DNA of 64,000 nucleotides from an uncultured Lachnospiraceae bacterium (GCA_910588215.1 CAJUQJ010000002.1:124001-188000), one strand, 5' to 3'; shown: positions 1-8,688, counted from the stretch's first letter. The notes: generated by a model not told the origin, from the letters alone. Translations and numbers: made by a program.

Positions 1-80
1 CCGTTCCTTTTTATACAGTAATAGTCAACTTATCGGTCAGTGTTGCTTCCTGCTTAAATCACCGCAAGGCAAATGCGGTA

Positions 81-255
81 GTAACAGTTCAGCCATGAAA
101 TAATCTGCGGACTGTGTGGGGGTGCTTGCACACAAAACACTGGCAGCAGATTATTTTATGAGCGGAGCGCCCTCAGATGAAATAAAAGTTGAGCCGCAAA
201 GCGGCGTCGGCTGCGCAGCAGACGCTTTTATGAATGAGGAGGGCTGAACTGTTAC
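81..255. mobile_element. MITE-like element, 175 bp, with terminal inverted repeats and target duplication
   Basis: The ends are a perfect 14-bp inverted repeat (81-94 and 242-255, GTAACAGTTCAGCC). The same 8 bases, ATGCGGTA, lie directly outside both ends (73-80 and 256-263), as expected of a target-site duplication. Inside are further nested inverted repeats, for example TAATCTGC near 101 against GCAGATTA near 147. No protein is encoded. By structure this is a non-autonomous miniature inverted-repeat element moved by a transposase elsewhere in the genome; that transposase is not in the window. The pre-insertion site reads as a small hairpin (ACCGCA...TGCGGT, 61-80 joined to 264 onward). The rest of 1-395 (1-72 and 264-395) shows no gene and carries the upstream region of the PHP gene. 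Confidence 0.72.
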
Positions 256-395
256 ATGCGGTAAAAAAAGGATAGAAAAAAATATGGATTTTTTTGAATA
301 ACAGAGGTAGAATATACTATGTAATCCTAAATGCAAGGATACATCCGCGATCATGAAAGATTCTTTATAAAGCTGGAAAGGCATGATAGAGTTAT

Positions 396-1244
396 ATGAA
401 ACTGGATATGCATTGTCACACAAAAGAAGGTTCTCCGGATTGTAAACTGGAATTACTGGAAAATATAGAAATACTGAAGCAGAAGGGTTACCACGGCATG
501 CTGATCACAGATCACGATTCCTATAAAGCATACCGGTATTATAAGAAGCTTCCTCAGAAGCCTGAAGATTTCATAGTGTTGAAGGGTATAGAATACGATA
601 CGATCGACGCCGGACATATGTTGATCATTATGCCTGTCGGTGTCAAGCTGCCCATATTAGAATTGCGCGGGCTGCCCGTCATCCTGCTGATCGAGATTGT
701 TCATCGCTATGGCGGTATCATCGGGCCGGCTCATCCCTGCGGTGAGAAATTCTTAAGCATACGCAATACTTTACATGGCAGACTTGCACAGATCATCTAC
801 CGGCGTTTCGATTTCGTAGAAGGCTATAACGCCTGTGAAGATGCAGACTCTAACATGCGCGCCATGCAGCTTGCCAGCCGATATCATCTACCGTGCATCG
901 GCGGAAGCGATTCTCATAAGGCCGCCTGTGTCGGTTTTGGTTACACGATACTGCAGGAATACATTACCAATGAGACAGAATTGATCCATTACATCAAAGC
1001 CGGCAAGACCACCATAATCGGCGGCCGGCACTACGATCATACGACGAAGGATAAACTGGGCAAGATCAACGACGTCCTCGTTTATTCTTTCTGGTTCTAC
1101 AACAAGGCGTGTGCTCTGTTTCGCCGCAAGGCAAGAAATCTTGAATTGATGGAGAATCAGATCATAGAATCGATCCGTTCAGGCCATCGATTACACAGAC
1201 GTTATAGTTCGCTCGGTCACAAGGACGATCATGCCACTGTATAA
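396..1244 (+). CDS. PHP-domain phosphoesterase
   Basis: A 282-residue cytosolic protein of the PHP (polymerase and histidinol phosphatase) family, metal-dependent phosphoesterases. The metal-binding pattern is visible: HCH near residue 6-8, a TDHDS motif near residue 38, a glutamate in GIEYD near 65, AHP near 112 and GGSDSHK near 170. The last 70 residues are basic and not part of the core. Members of this family act on small phosphorylated molecules or nucleic-acid ends; the substrate cannot be read here. The start lacks a strong ribosome-binding site, so a slightly different start is possible. It is monocistronic: the MITE lies upstream and a strong terminator overlaps its 3' end. Confidence 0.85.
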   Translation: MKLDMHCHTKEGSPDCKLELLENIEILKQKGYHGMLITDHDSYKAYRYYKKLPQKPEDFIVLKGIEYDTIDAGHMLIIMPVGVKLPILELRGLPVILLIEIVHRYGGIIGPAHPCGEKFLSIRNTLHGRLAQIIYRRFDFVEGYNACEDADSNMRAMQLASRYHLPCIGGSDSHKAACVGFGYTILQEYITNETELIHYIKAGKTTIIGGRHYDHTTKDKLGKINDVLVYSFWFYNKACALFRRKARNLELMENQIIESIRSGHRLHRRYSSLGHKDDHATV

Positions 1245-1267
1245 GTGATCTGATCGTCCTTTTTTAT
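1221..1267 (+). terminator. Rho-independent terminator of the PHP gene
   Basis: An 11-bp perfect stem (1221-1231 against 1251-1261, AAGGACGATCA) is followed by a T-tract. It overlaps the last codons and stop of the PHP gene and lies between it and the convergent membrane-protein gene, so it may work in both directions. Confidence 0.85.
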
Positions 1268-2196
1268 TCCTGATCATCCTCTTCACGCTGTTGTTCACCA
1301 CTTACGATATGCTTTAATTCTTCCAGAACATTCTTAAACTTCTTGGAGACCATAGTAGGATTGCTGCGGATCATATCCCGTTTATAAAATCCCAGCATCT
1401 CACTGTAGTTCTTCTGCGCATCAATATAGTGACTGAATCTTCCTCGAAGTTCTGCAATCTCTTCTCTGATTCCCTCTCCATACGCTGCAGGCATGTTCTG
1501 AATACTCTCCTTTAAACTTACAAAACGCTGTTTTAATCCGGAGCTCAGCTCTGCCAAGCTTTGTTCATTCTCCTGACGGCGCTGCAGTTTTTCCGCATCG
1601 TTAAAAGCAATGATCACATCCAAGCGACGTTGCAGACGTTCTACTTCTTCTTTTAGTTTCTGCATCTTATCAAGCAGATCCCGGATTTCCATAGCAGCCT
1701 TGAAAGACAACGTAAAATCAACCACAATATATATCGTAAGAAGCATTGTTAACGGAAATAGCAAACTCCCTGGTATCAACAGTACAAACTGCTCCACCGG
1801 CCTATGCACGACTCTGGTCATTAGAATCGTCAAAAACCCCCAGGCAATAGATGAGCTTAGACAGATATGTCCCTGAAAGTTGAAGGGCTGCTTTGAATAG
1901 TCCCAATACCTGACTTTGAACAAGGCTTCCATCGTAACACCCGTTATATATTCCAGCGCCGTGGCCCCGATCACACCGGCGATATAGGTAAGCAAAATAT
2001 TATCCTGAAAAGGACTCGAAACGATCAGCATCATGATCGCCCCACTCCCATATAATGGCAAAAAAGGCCCTCGCATAAATCCTCTGTTTACGAGCCGGCC
2101 TGATTTCAAGGACACATAAGAGGATTCAAAACACCAGCCAAAAAAGCAATATAAATAAAAGAAAAACAACCATTGAAAAGCCTTATATTGAATCAT
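1264..2196 (-). CDS. Putative ABC-transporter type IV (PF06541-like) membrane protein with C-terminal coiled coil
   Basis: A 310-residue protein. The N-terminal half matches the clostridial family called putative ABC-transporter type IV: hydrophobic helix with FGWCFESSYVS, then SGRLVNRGFMRGPFLPLYG, further membrane segments, and the VRYWDYS motif. Residues from about 165 to 300 are hydrophilic and heptad-like (many E, K, L, R), predicted coiled coil. Despite the family name there is no direct sign of transport function and no ATP-binding gene beside it. The role is unknown. It converges with the PHP gene across a shared terminator and is separated from ylmH by 160 bp holding an AT-rich hairpin (2323-2346). 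Confidence 0.75.
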   Translation of the reverse strand: MIQYKAFQWLFFFYLYCFFGWCFESSYVSLKSGRLVNRGFMRGPFLPLYGSGAIMMLIVSSPFQDNILLTYIAGVIGATALEYITGVTMEALFKVRYWDYSKQPFNFQGHICLSSSIAWGFLTILMTRVVHRPVEQFVLLIPGSLLFPLTMLLTIYIVVDFTLSFKAAMEIRDLLDKMQKLKEEVERLQRRLDVIIAFNDAEKLQRRQENEQSLAELSSGLKQRFVSLKESIQNMPAAYGEGIREEIAELRGRFSHYIDAQKNYSEMLGFYKRDMIRSNPTMVSKKFKNVLEELKHIVSGEQQREEDDQE

Positions 2197-2358
2197 ATGA
2201 GATTATCTCCCTTTCGTATTTCCACCCTGTTCCCATGATTTTTCTTCATGTTTCCCCCATTTCTGCGCGGTTTTTTGCGCATATCGAGTTTGTGGCAAGC
2301 AACACGCAGACACAAATCTCGCGATTGAAAATTTTAATTTTCAATCTTTTCAACCTGC

Positions 2359-3123
2359 CTATCGATACATCTTTGCATCAACACGTATCCTGCCCTTCTT
2401 CGTCTCTCCCTGTATGCCTGCATAAAGGAAGCGGCCAAATCCTCTTACTGTAACGCTGTCTCCTTCCTTCAACGCATAACTGTTATTCTCAACCAGCCTT
2501 CCGTTCACATAAACCCGACCTACCCTAAACAATTCCATGCTCTGGTTTCTGGACAGATTATATATCTTGGAAATAACTGCATCAATTCTTGCTGAAGAAA
2601 CCGACATAGATATTTTTTCCAAAACAGGTGTTCTTAATTCTTCTGCGACTTCTGTCACGATGCACTTCACCGGCGTACGTCTCACTTGCTTCAACTGCTC
2701 TGTCAAGTATGGCGTAATACTCTCCTGACAGAATACCATCGCTGCCTTATCCTGGACGAAGATATCTCCTACCGTATCCCGCTCAATTCCAAGATTCATG
2801 ATCGCTCCCAGGAAATCTCGGTGGGTCAGTTTCTCTGCAAATTTAGGTGCAACAGGCTCAATCCCGACACACCGGATTGGATATTCTTCCTCATAACCAA
2901 GATGTTCCACACTGCCGAATCGTATCATCCTGCGTTCACATACGGGACTGCCACCTTCCATCCCAACCCCCGCATACGCCACTTCCTGCTGTATTTCGTA
3001 GAATGCCTGCTGCTGCGACAGTCCAAGAAAAGGAGTAAATGTATAGATCCCCTGTTCATAAGATCGTCTTGCAAGCTCTGTCAACCTTTTCTTCAGCTGC
3101 AGCAATTCCCGCTCATCCGTCAT
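2359..3123 (-). CDS. ylmH: YlmH-family S4-domain RNA-binding protein
   Basis: A 254-residue protein with the YlmH layout: an N-terminal RNA-binding-like region (residues 1-165, including the HRDFLGAIMNLGIERDTVGDI stretch characteristic of the family) and a C-terminal S4 domain from about residue 180 (ARIDAVISKIYNLSR, then VGRVYVNG). YlmH in Firmicutes binds ribosomes or nucleic acid; in B. subtilis it has been linked to ribosome quality control and to the division gene cluster. Here it stands alone rather than beside sepF, divIVA or ileS. The start is the ATG that follows an AGGGAAGGAG site. Confidence 0.9.
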   Translation of the reverse strand: MTDERELLQLKKRLTELARRSYEQGIYTFTPFLGLSQQQAFYEIQQEVAYAGVGMEGGSPVCERRMIRFGSVEHLGYEEEYPIRCVGIEPVAPKFAEKLTHRDFLGAIMNLGIERDTVGDIFVQDKAAMVFCQESITPYLTEQLKQVRRTPVKCIVTEVAEELRTPVLEKISMSVSSARIDAVISKIYNLSRNQSMELFRVGRVYVNGRLVENNSYALKEGDSVTVRGFGRFLYAGIQGETKKGRIRVDAKMYR

Positions 3124-3181
3124 ATCTGCTCCTTCCCTTTACCCCTGCTCATAAAGCTGTCAAACCCCGTGAAATCAAAGA

Positions 3182-3218
3182 CCCGCTGCAAGCAGCCACT
3201 CGGCTCGTTGCTCGCGGG
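3182..3218. other. GC-rich imperfect hairpin
   Basis: A strong imperfect stem (CCCGC...GCGGG with paired interior) lies upstream of ylmH. No coding potential is seen. It may be the 3' end of an older transcript or part of the ylmH leader. Confidence 0.45.
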
Positions 3219-3237
3219 AATAACTGTCAATCATGAC

Positions 3238-3273
3238 ATAAAAAGGACACATAATCACAGTCCTTATGTGTCC
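3238..3273 (-). terminator. Rho-independent terminator downstream of the CobW-like gene
   Basis: A 10-bp perfect stem (3245-3254 against 3264-3273, GGACACATAA) is followed on the minus strand by a short T-tract. It ends transcripts of the two GTPase genes. Between it and the gene stop (3285-3350, minus frame) lies a short reading frame ending in a coding-like peptide without a start codon. It may be a gene remnant and is not called. Confidence 0.75.
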
Positions 3274-3405
3274 CTGGCCTTCCTTCAAATTTCTCTGATA
3301 CCATAGTTGATGACTTTGGAGATTTCACTTTCAGCCTTGCCGCCGTTTTCCTATACAGCTTTAGCAAGAATCAAGAGCAGGAATATAGTATGTCGTTACT
3401 TTACT

Positions 3406-4347
3406 TCACATAAAACTGATGATCTCCTCTTTGGGCGCCTTCGTCAGTTCCACTTCCACTGCGTGAAGCACGGGACCTTCCCCATGGTAATCTGCAAAAT
3501 ATTCTTTGGCAACCTCTGCGGTCACCTTCACCCACTGTCTTTCCTTCAGAGCATCCGCCTTGTCATATTCACAGGCAAATCCAAGAAAGGCCATATCCTC
3601 CGCACAGCAGGTCATGGCCATGCGTCCCGGCACAAAGTAGCCTTTCGGAAACTCCTTGGGTTTTAATACCATCGCTACAAACTGAATCGTCTTTCCCTCA
3701 TAACGCTCCAGATGATCCAAAGAATCCAGGTACCAGATGCCATATCCTTCATTATTTAGTTTAATGACAGGTGATTTCAGATCGTATGGCAGATCATCTT
3801 CCATGATCTCATTGATCTCCCCGTTAGAATCTTCAAATATGATCTCAGCCTTAGGATTGATCGCCTTGACATTGCGTTTGTAGCTGCTAAGATCCTGTAC
3901 ATCGTCACACCGGTTAAAAATGATCATCTCCGATTTCCGAAGCTGTTCCGCCAATAATGATTTCATATTCGTAAAATACATTGGAAATGTAGAGGCATCA
4001 ATCGTCGTGATCTGCTGTTCAATCTTCCAATGCCACGGCAATTTCATCTCCTTATAATTCCACATCCCATTATACTCGACTATAATGCGCTCCGGTTTGT
4101 GTTTCTTCTCCAACTCGATCAATCTGGCACTGTTAAATTCATCTTCACTCTCGATCAATTCCAATTCTGTCCGGCTCAACTTAAGCAGCTTCTCATCATA
4201 TTCATTCTCACCCTCTTCACACAAGATCAGCAAAGTCTTTCCCCTCACCTGAAAATAAGGCTGCGCAAGTGTATATGTGATAAATTCCGTTTTGCCGCTC
4301 TCGAGAAATCCATTGATCATGTAGACCGGTTTCATAAATAAATCCAC
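3406..4347 (-). CDS. CobW/G3E-type GTPase-like protein
   Basis: A 313-residue G3E-superfamily NTP-binding protein. The N-terminus carries a Walker A-like GFLESGKTEF; the canonical CobW motif is GFLGAGKTT, so this is a diverged form. FNRCD near residue 165 stands in place of the usual NKxD. The C-terminal half (from about 215) resembles the beta-rich C-terminal domain of the YcgQ/TIGR03943-linked proteins. The usual CXCC metal motif is absent. G3E GTPases deliver metals such as Zn, Ni or Co or act as metal-stress factors; here that is inference. The GTG at 4347 has an AGGA site 5 bases upstream; the ATG 12 bases further in is the alternative. It follows the canonical CobW gene by 33 bp, so the two likely form an operon. 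Confidence 0.75.
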   Translation of the reverse strand: MDLFMKPVYMINGFLESGKTEFITYTLAQPYFQVRGKTLLILCEEGENEYDEKLLKLSRTELELIESEDEFNSARLIELEKKHKPERIIVEYNGMWNYKEMKLPWHWKIEQQITTIDASTFPMYFTNMKSLLAEQLRKSEMIIFNRCDDVQDLSSYKRNVKAINPKAEIIFEDSNGEINEIMEDDLPYDLKSPVIKLNNEGYGIWYLDSLDHLERYEGKTIQFVAMVLKPKEFPKGYFVPGRMAMTCCAEDMAFLGFACEYDKADALKERQWVKVTAEVAKEYFADYHGEGPVLHAVEVELTKAPKEEIISFM

Positions 4348-4380
4348 GTCCTTCCTGTTATATCGTTTATTATGATCATA

Positions 4381-5556
4381 CTATCTGCGGAAAAGTTCCA
4401 TAAGCTTATCTTCCTTTAACTTTGAGCCGATCACGCAGAACTTACCCGTCACATCTGGTTTCCCACTTCTGATATCGCTCTCCCCCGGCACATAATCAAA
4501 ATAAATCCATCCACCGTCATGGGAAGCTACCATGCCCTTTGCTCGAAGGACCATACCATAGACCTCTTGCTGCTCCAACTGCTCCAAAATATGCGCGATC
4601 TCCTCCCGGCTGTATACAGCAGGTGTTTCCAGGCCCCAAGAAGTAAAAATCTCGTCTGCATGATGATGGTGATGGTGTCCCGCATGTTGGTGCTCATGCC
4701 CTTCATGTTCGTGATGGCAGCACTCCTCATGTTCATGATCATGCCCTTCATGTTCGTGATGGCAGCACTCCTCATGTTCGTGCTCATGCCCTTCATGTTC
4801 GTGATGGCAGCACTCCTCATGTTCGTGCCCATGCCCTTCATGTTCGTGATGGCAGCACTCCTCATGTTCGTGATCATGACTGCCACAAGTACAATCAGCC
4901 CCGTGTTCATGACTGCCGTCGTGTGCCATCATTTCCTGCAGCAGTTCTGCTTCCAAATCTCTGGCCCCCTCGATCGTCTCCAGAATATCCTTTCCTTCCA
5001 GCGCGTCCCAAGGTGTCGTGATGATCGTTGCCATCGAATTATGCTCCCGAATCAGTTCTACGCAGGCAGTCAGTTTGTCCTCACTCAACTTGTCTGTCCT
5101 ACTTAATATAACGGTCCCTGCATGTTCAATCTGATTTACGAAAAATTCCCCAAAATTCTTGATGTACATTCTACATTTGCATGCATCCACTACTGCCACT
5201 GCACTGTTCAATTCCACTTCCCTGTCCGCCATAGCATCCTGTACTGCCTTCATAACATCCGACAATTTACCTACGCCCGAGGGTTCGATCAGAATACGCT
5301 CCGGTGTGTACGTATCCAGTACCTCCCGCAAGGAAGCCCCGAAATCGCCTACCAGGGAACAACAGATGCATCCGGAATTCATCTCTTTGATCTCAATTCC
5401 AGCGTCCTTCAAGAAGCCACCGTCAATTCCAATCTCCCCGAATTCATTCTCGATCAGAACCACCTTGGAATCCGCCAAAACCTCCTTTAGCAGTTTCTTG
5501 ATCAGTGTCGTCTTACCAGCTCCAAGAAATCCGGAAATAATATCAATCTTCGTCAT
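4381..5556 (-). CDS. CobW/G3E GTPase with His/Cys-rich metal-binding tandem repeat
   Basis: A 391-residue GTPase. Visible motifs are Walker A GFLGAGKTT at residues 9-17, the metal motif GCICC near 84, EPSGVGK near 114, and SRTDK near 151 as the guanine-recognition motif. A long insert (about residues 215-300) is almost wholly His, Glu and Cys, with a 15-residue unit repeated four times and ending in a run of histidines. The C-terminal CobW domain follows. Such inserts bind transition metals. The family supplies Zn, Co or Ni to client proteins or buffers them; the metal here is not determined. It heads an operon with the second GTPase and has a long structured leader. Confidence 0.88.
   Translation of the reverse strand: MTKIDIISGFLGAGKTTLIKKLLKEVLADSKVVLIENEFGEIGIDGGFLKDAGIEIKEMNSGCICCSLVGDFGASLREVLDTYTPERILIEPSGVGKLSDVMKAVQDAMADREVELNSAVAVVDACKCRMYIKNFGEFFVNQIEHAGTVILSRTDKLSEDKLTACVELIREHNSMATIITTPWDALEGKDILETIEGARDLEAELLQEMMAHDGSHEHGADCTCGSHDHEHEECCHHEHEGHGHEHEECCHHEHEGHEHEHEECCHHEHEGHDHEHEECCHHEHEGHEHQHAGHHHHHHADEIFTSWGLETPAVYSREEIAHILEQLEQQEVYGMVLRAKGMVASHDGGWIYFDYVPGESDIRSGKPDVTGKFCVIGSKLKEDKLMELFRR
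4696..4875 (-). repeat. Four tandem 45-bp repeats inside the CobW gene
   Basis: Units begin at 4696, 4741, 4786 and 4831, are nearly identical, and each codes for 15 residues rich in His, Glu and a Cys-Cys pair. Near-identity at DNA level suggests recent expansion, and the copy number could vary between strains. Confidence 0.9.
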
Positions 5557-5758
5557 AAAAATAACACCTTACTTTCTTAAAAAATATGCCATCAGTATCA
5601 GAACAAAAGTACGCTTCACACACCCTCGCGTTTTAATTTCCATGGCAAGTGCAGCTTTTGTTCCGCGCGCGTAGCTGCGCATCCGGTTTTATATCATAGG
5701 ATTCACTTTCCTATGATACAACAATAGGAAACGACAAAGTAATCCGCCGTTTCCTATA
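5557..5758 (-). promoter_or_regulatory. Structured 5' leader of the GTPase operon
   Basis: Between the promoter and the CobW start lie about 200 transcribed bases. They contain a perfect 10-bp stem right at the expected RNA 5' end (5748-5757 with 5724-5733, ATAGGAAACG) and a second 9-bp stem (5693-5701 with 5709-5717, ATCATAGGA). Both share the TAGGAAA core. The layout suggests a regulatory leader or protein-binding sites. I do not recognise it as a known riboswitch class. Confidence 0.45.
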
Positions 5759-5787
5759 TATAATACCAATTTTCACCGATATGTCAA
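5759..5787 (-). promoter_or_regulatory. Sigma-A promoter of the GTPase operon
   Basis: TTGACA (5782-5787, minus strand) and TATTAT (5760-5765) with 16-bp spacing, or ATTATA with 17. It faces the CobW gene. Confidence 0.7.
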
Positions 5788-5824
5788 GAAATCCCGGAAA
5801 CTGGCCTGAATCTTCAGCTTTACC

Positions 5825-5905
5825 GTTACAGTTCACGGCCTAACCGGCCGCAAACTGTAACGCATCCAACCCATTCCAAGTCGCCTTCGGCGAGAGGCTG
5901 GATGC
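5825..5905. repeat. Two adjacent palindromes
   Basis: A nested palindrome (5825-5833 with 5853-5861, GTTACAGTT/AACTGTAAC, with GGCC/GGCC inside) abuts a second stem (5862-5871 with 5896-5905, GCATCCAACC against GGCTGGATGC). They run straight into the 80-bp repeat that starts at 5905. The cluster has no coding potential and looks like an intergenic repeat element. Confidence 0.6.
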
Positions 5906-5984
5906 CTGAAACCGTAAAGTTATCGGCGAGTACTACGTACTCAATGCCCATGCAGCAAGGTGCAGGGCACCGTGAATAGTAACG
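5905..5984. repeat. 80-bp intergenic repeat, copy A
   Basis: About 90 percent identical to 11208-11287 in the same orientation. The core contains the near-palindrome AGTACTACGTACT and a GGTGC...GCACC stem. It lies between the 3' end of an ABC permease gene and the GTPase leader. Reading frames through it are accidental. Confidence 0.85.
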
Positions 5985-6003
5985 CTTTATCGTATATAAT
6001 AAC

Positions 6004-6783
6004 CTAATCAAGATTCAGCTGCTTCTCCATGGTATACCAGGTCACAGCATAAAAAACTACCGTATAGACCAATCCGGCCAGCAGCGTCACTTCCCACGTC
6101 TGTCCATAATAATAGGTATCAAAACTTCTGTTGATCATCCCCAGAAGCACATAATATAAGGAGCGCAAAATCTGCTGCAGGAAATAAATCCCGAAATAAT
6201 AAGCAAATGACATCAGAAGCTTATGATTTGCCGAAAGCTGTCCCAAAGACAAACATGCGGTCACTTTCAATACTCTGGACAGCACCGATACCACAAAAGC
6301 TATAACAGTCATAGCACCGACAAAAAAGGAAGGCCTGCCATCCATCTCCTTCGCGAGCACCCGCATGCTATCGACCATTTCCAGTATAACACCTTTCTCG
6401 CTGGCAAATATGAAAAGAATCGACAGATACATCAGAAAGCTGCTGAACAGTATCCATGCCGTACTGACCGCCACTTTCGCGATCACAATATGGTGCTTAT
6501 CCACCGGCAGCGTATGCAGCAGATAGCCCTGATCGCCGTACGTCGAAGTATAGAAACGGTAGATCAGATAGATTGCCGTCCCGATCATAACCACAAACAT
6601 GCTGCCCACATACGTTACCAGAATCATGACGGCAGCAAAGACAATACCTTCATTTTTGATATCCCCAAGATTCAGCCTAATCGCCATGCAGGCAAAGAAG
6701 GTCATCACAACGATCAGCAGATTTGCCGGAAGAAGTAATCTCCAGGTCGCCTGCCATTCATATTTCATCAACTTCCCTAACAC
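6004..6783 (-). CDS. ABC-2 type transporter permease
   Basis: A 259-residue integral membrane protein with about six hydrophobic segments (near residues 15-40, 55-80, 105-130, 150-175, 190-215 and 230-250). It overlaps the 3' end of the preceding ATP-binding gene by 7 bp, so the two are translationally coupled. The pair resembles the two-gene ABC exporters of Firmicutes that are often controlled by GntR regulators such as YtrA; no regulator gene is present here. The substrate is unknown. Immediately downstream is the repeat copy A. Confidence 0.8.
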   Translation of the reverse strand: MLGKLMKYEWQATWRLLLPANLLIVVMTFFACMAIRLNLGDIKNEGIVFAAVMILVTYVGSMFVVMIGTAIYLIYRFYTSTYGDQGYLLHTLPVDKHHIVIAKVAVSTAWILFSSFLMYLSILFIFASEKGVILEMVDSMRVLAKEMDGRPSFFVGAMTVIAFVVSVLSRVLKVTACLSLGQLSANHKLLMSFAYYFGIYFLQQILRSLYYVLLGMINRSFDTYYYGQTWEVTLLAGLVYTVVFYAVTWYTMEKQLNLD

Positions 6784-7475
6784 GCAAACACCTCCCTGAA
6801 AAACCGATCCACAGATTTCCCTTCATGGCGCCTGATCTGCTCTGCACCGGCCTGGAGGATGATATTGCCGTATCGAATAAATACGACCTCATCCAAAATA
6901 CTCTCCACATCAGCTATCAAATGCGTTGAAAGCAGTATCGTCGCATTTCTGTTATAGTTCTGCACGATCGTATGCAGAATATAGTCTCTGGATGCCGGGT
7001 CAACACCTGCGATCGGTTCATCGAGAATATACAGGTCCGCATCTCTGCTCATCACCAGAATAAGCTGCACCTTCTCTTTCGTTCCCCTGGAAAGGTTCTT
7101 CAGCCGCTCCTGCGGTTCGATCTGCAGTCTCGCCAACATATCATAAGCCCTGTCCATCCTGAAATCCGGGTAAAAATCCTGAAAATACCGGATCATCTCC
7201 TCCACCCGCATACCAGGATACAGATACGTGCGCTCCGGCAGATAGGAAATCCTGTATTTCGTATCCACACCGGGCCTGACACCTTCGATCAAAATATCTC
7301 CCGATGTAGGATTTAGCAATCCATTCATGATCTTGATCAATGTTGTCTTACCGCTTCCGTTAGGCCCCAGCAGACCGATGATCCTCCCCCGCTCCAGATT
7401 CAGATGAACCTGGTTCAGTGCGATTTTCCTGCCATATGTCTTAGTAAGTCCCATACACTGTACAATCGGTGCCAT
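6777..7475 (-). CDS. ABC transporter ATP-binding protein
   Basis: A 232-residue ATPase subunit: Walker A GPNGSGKTT near residue 36, a degenerate signature LSRGTKEK near 128, Walker B LYILDEP near 152, and the switch histidine in STHL near 182. It pairs with the downstream permease as an export-type half transporter. The unusual signature SRG is typical of YtrB-like ATPases. It has a clear start after GGAGGAGAAG. No regulator is seen upstream within 150 bp. Confidence 0.9.
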   Translation of the reverse strand: MAPIVQCMGLTKTYGRKIALNQVHLNLERGRIIGLLGPNGSGKTTLIKIMNGLLNPTSGDILIEGVRPGVDTKYRISYLPERTYLYPGMRVEEMIRYFQDFYPDFRMDRAYDMLARLQIEPQERLKNLSRGTKEKVQLILVMSRDADLYILDEPIAGVDPASRDYILHTIVQNYNRNATILLSTHLIADVESILDEVVFIRYGNIILQAGAEQIRRHEGKSVDRFFREVFAC

Positions 7476-7621
7476 TCTTCTCCTCCAACAATTTCTGGTA
7501 ACGATTCAGTCTCCGTTCTCCCTCGTTACCCTGTCCGACTTATTATCTCTGTACTTCCTTATTGCCAAACGCATGTAACTTTCGAAAATACCTTTTACAG
7601 TCTTCTACGACCGGTCAGCCC

Positions 7622-8497
7622 TTACGAGATCGTGATCGTATACGCAGTCTGAAATGTCCCACCCGGCGCAAGAGTCTGTCCCCATTCCCGTTCCGTCCAG
7701 TCTCCTGCAAAATCCGCCCTGTCACATCTTCCATACCAGGGCTCAATACAAATAAAAGGCGCCTGCTTCTTCGGCGGAGACCAAATGCCAAACAGAGGTG
7801 CATCAAAAGTTACCGTCAGATATGCCTCCCCGTCCGGCTTCACCAATGCCACACTGTGTGCCTGATCATGCTCGATCACCAATGCATCTCCGTCAAAAAG
7901 ATGCTCCGTCACAGAAAGCATCCCCTGATCCAGACAATGATCCACTGTTTTCCCATCCACCAGGCCGTTATCCAAAGTGGAAGCCGTCACCTTCTCCCCG
8001 GCATCCAGTCGGATGCTGTAATCGGTCTGCTTCGTTCCTTCCTCGATCGGACAAAGGAACGCCGGATGCCCGCCAATCGAAAAATACATCTCTTCTTTTG
8101 CCGGATTCTTCACGATCCACTTCACAACAACGGTATTCTCCTTAAGTTCATAGCCCAATTCCAATGTAAACGGATAAGGATACTTCTGCATCGTCTCCTC
8201 ATTTGACTCCAGCACAAACCAGATCTCACTGGCCACCTGACTTTTTAACTGAAATTCCATATCTCTGGCAAATCCATGCTGTCCCATCGGATATTCCCGA
8301 CCGTCCAGTCTGTATATGCCGTCCTTTAAGCCTCCTACCAGCGGAAAAAGAACCGGCGAAGTCCTTTTCCAATACTGCGGATCTGCATGCCACATATATT
8401 CCCTGCCCGAGGCCACGTCTTTCAGTGATTTAAGCTCTGCCCCCATGCTGTCCACCTGTATCGTGATCTTGTCATTGCTGATCTGAAATAATGCCAT
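7622..8497 (-). CDS. Aldose 1-epimerase family protein
   Basis: A 291-residue beta-sandwich protein of the galactose mutarotase-like superfamily (bacterial LacX-like branch). It shows the early RTSPVLFPLVG segment, the catalytic-type histidine in MGQHGFAR near residue 75, and GGHPAF near 147. It would interconvert alpha and beta anomers of a hexose; substrate uncertain. The ATG at 8497 follows AGGAGGG at good spacing, which favours it over the upstream in-frame start. It stands alone between an ABC exporter and a membrane protein gene. Confidence 0.87.
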   Translation of the reverse strand: MALFQISNDKITIQVDSMGAELKSLKDVASGREYMWHADPQYWKRTSPVLFPLVGGLKDGIYRLDGREYPMGQHGFARDMEFQLKSQVASEIWFVLESNEETMQKYPYPFTLELGYELKENTVVVKWIVKNPAKEEMYFSIGGHPAFLCPIEEGTKQTDYSIRLDAGEKVTASTLDNGLVDGKTVDHCLDQGMLSVTEHLFDGDALVIEHDQAHSVALVKPDGEAYLTVTFDAPLFGIWSPPKKQAPFICIEPWYGRCDRADFAGDWTEREWGQTLAPGGTFQTAYTITIS

Positions 8498-8688
8498 ACC
8501 CTTACCCTCCTTGCGCTCTTCCACGTTATTTTCTCAATTTTCTCTTTTGCCCCACCAAAGCCGGACACATAAAATAATCGTCTCCGCAATCATTTTACCA
8601 CATTATGAAACTACCGTATATTATTATCTGACAATTTCTTCTGTAAACAGTAACAGTTCTGCCCTCTGCTTCACTGTCACGCCTGACT

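Noticed and set aside
3285..3350. Small coding-like peptide on the minus strand
   Set aside because: Stop codon upstream and no start codon; at most a relic.
4527..4910. 127-residue frame rich in MRSAAITNMKG repeats
   Set aside because: Shadow of the His-rich tandem repeat in another frame.
5826..6011. 61-residue frame over repeat copy A
   Set aside because: It shares its translated core with a frame at 11132-11332 only because the DNA repeat is shared; no ribosome-binding site.
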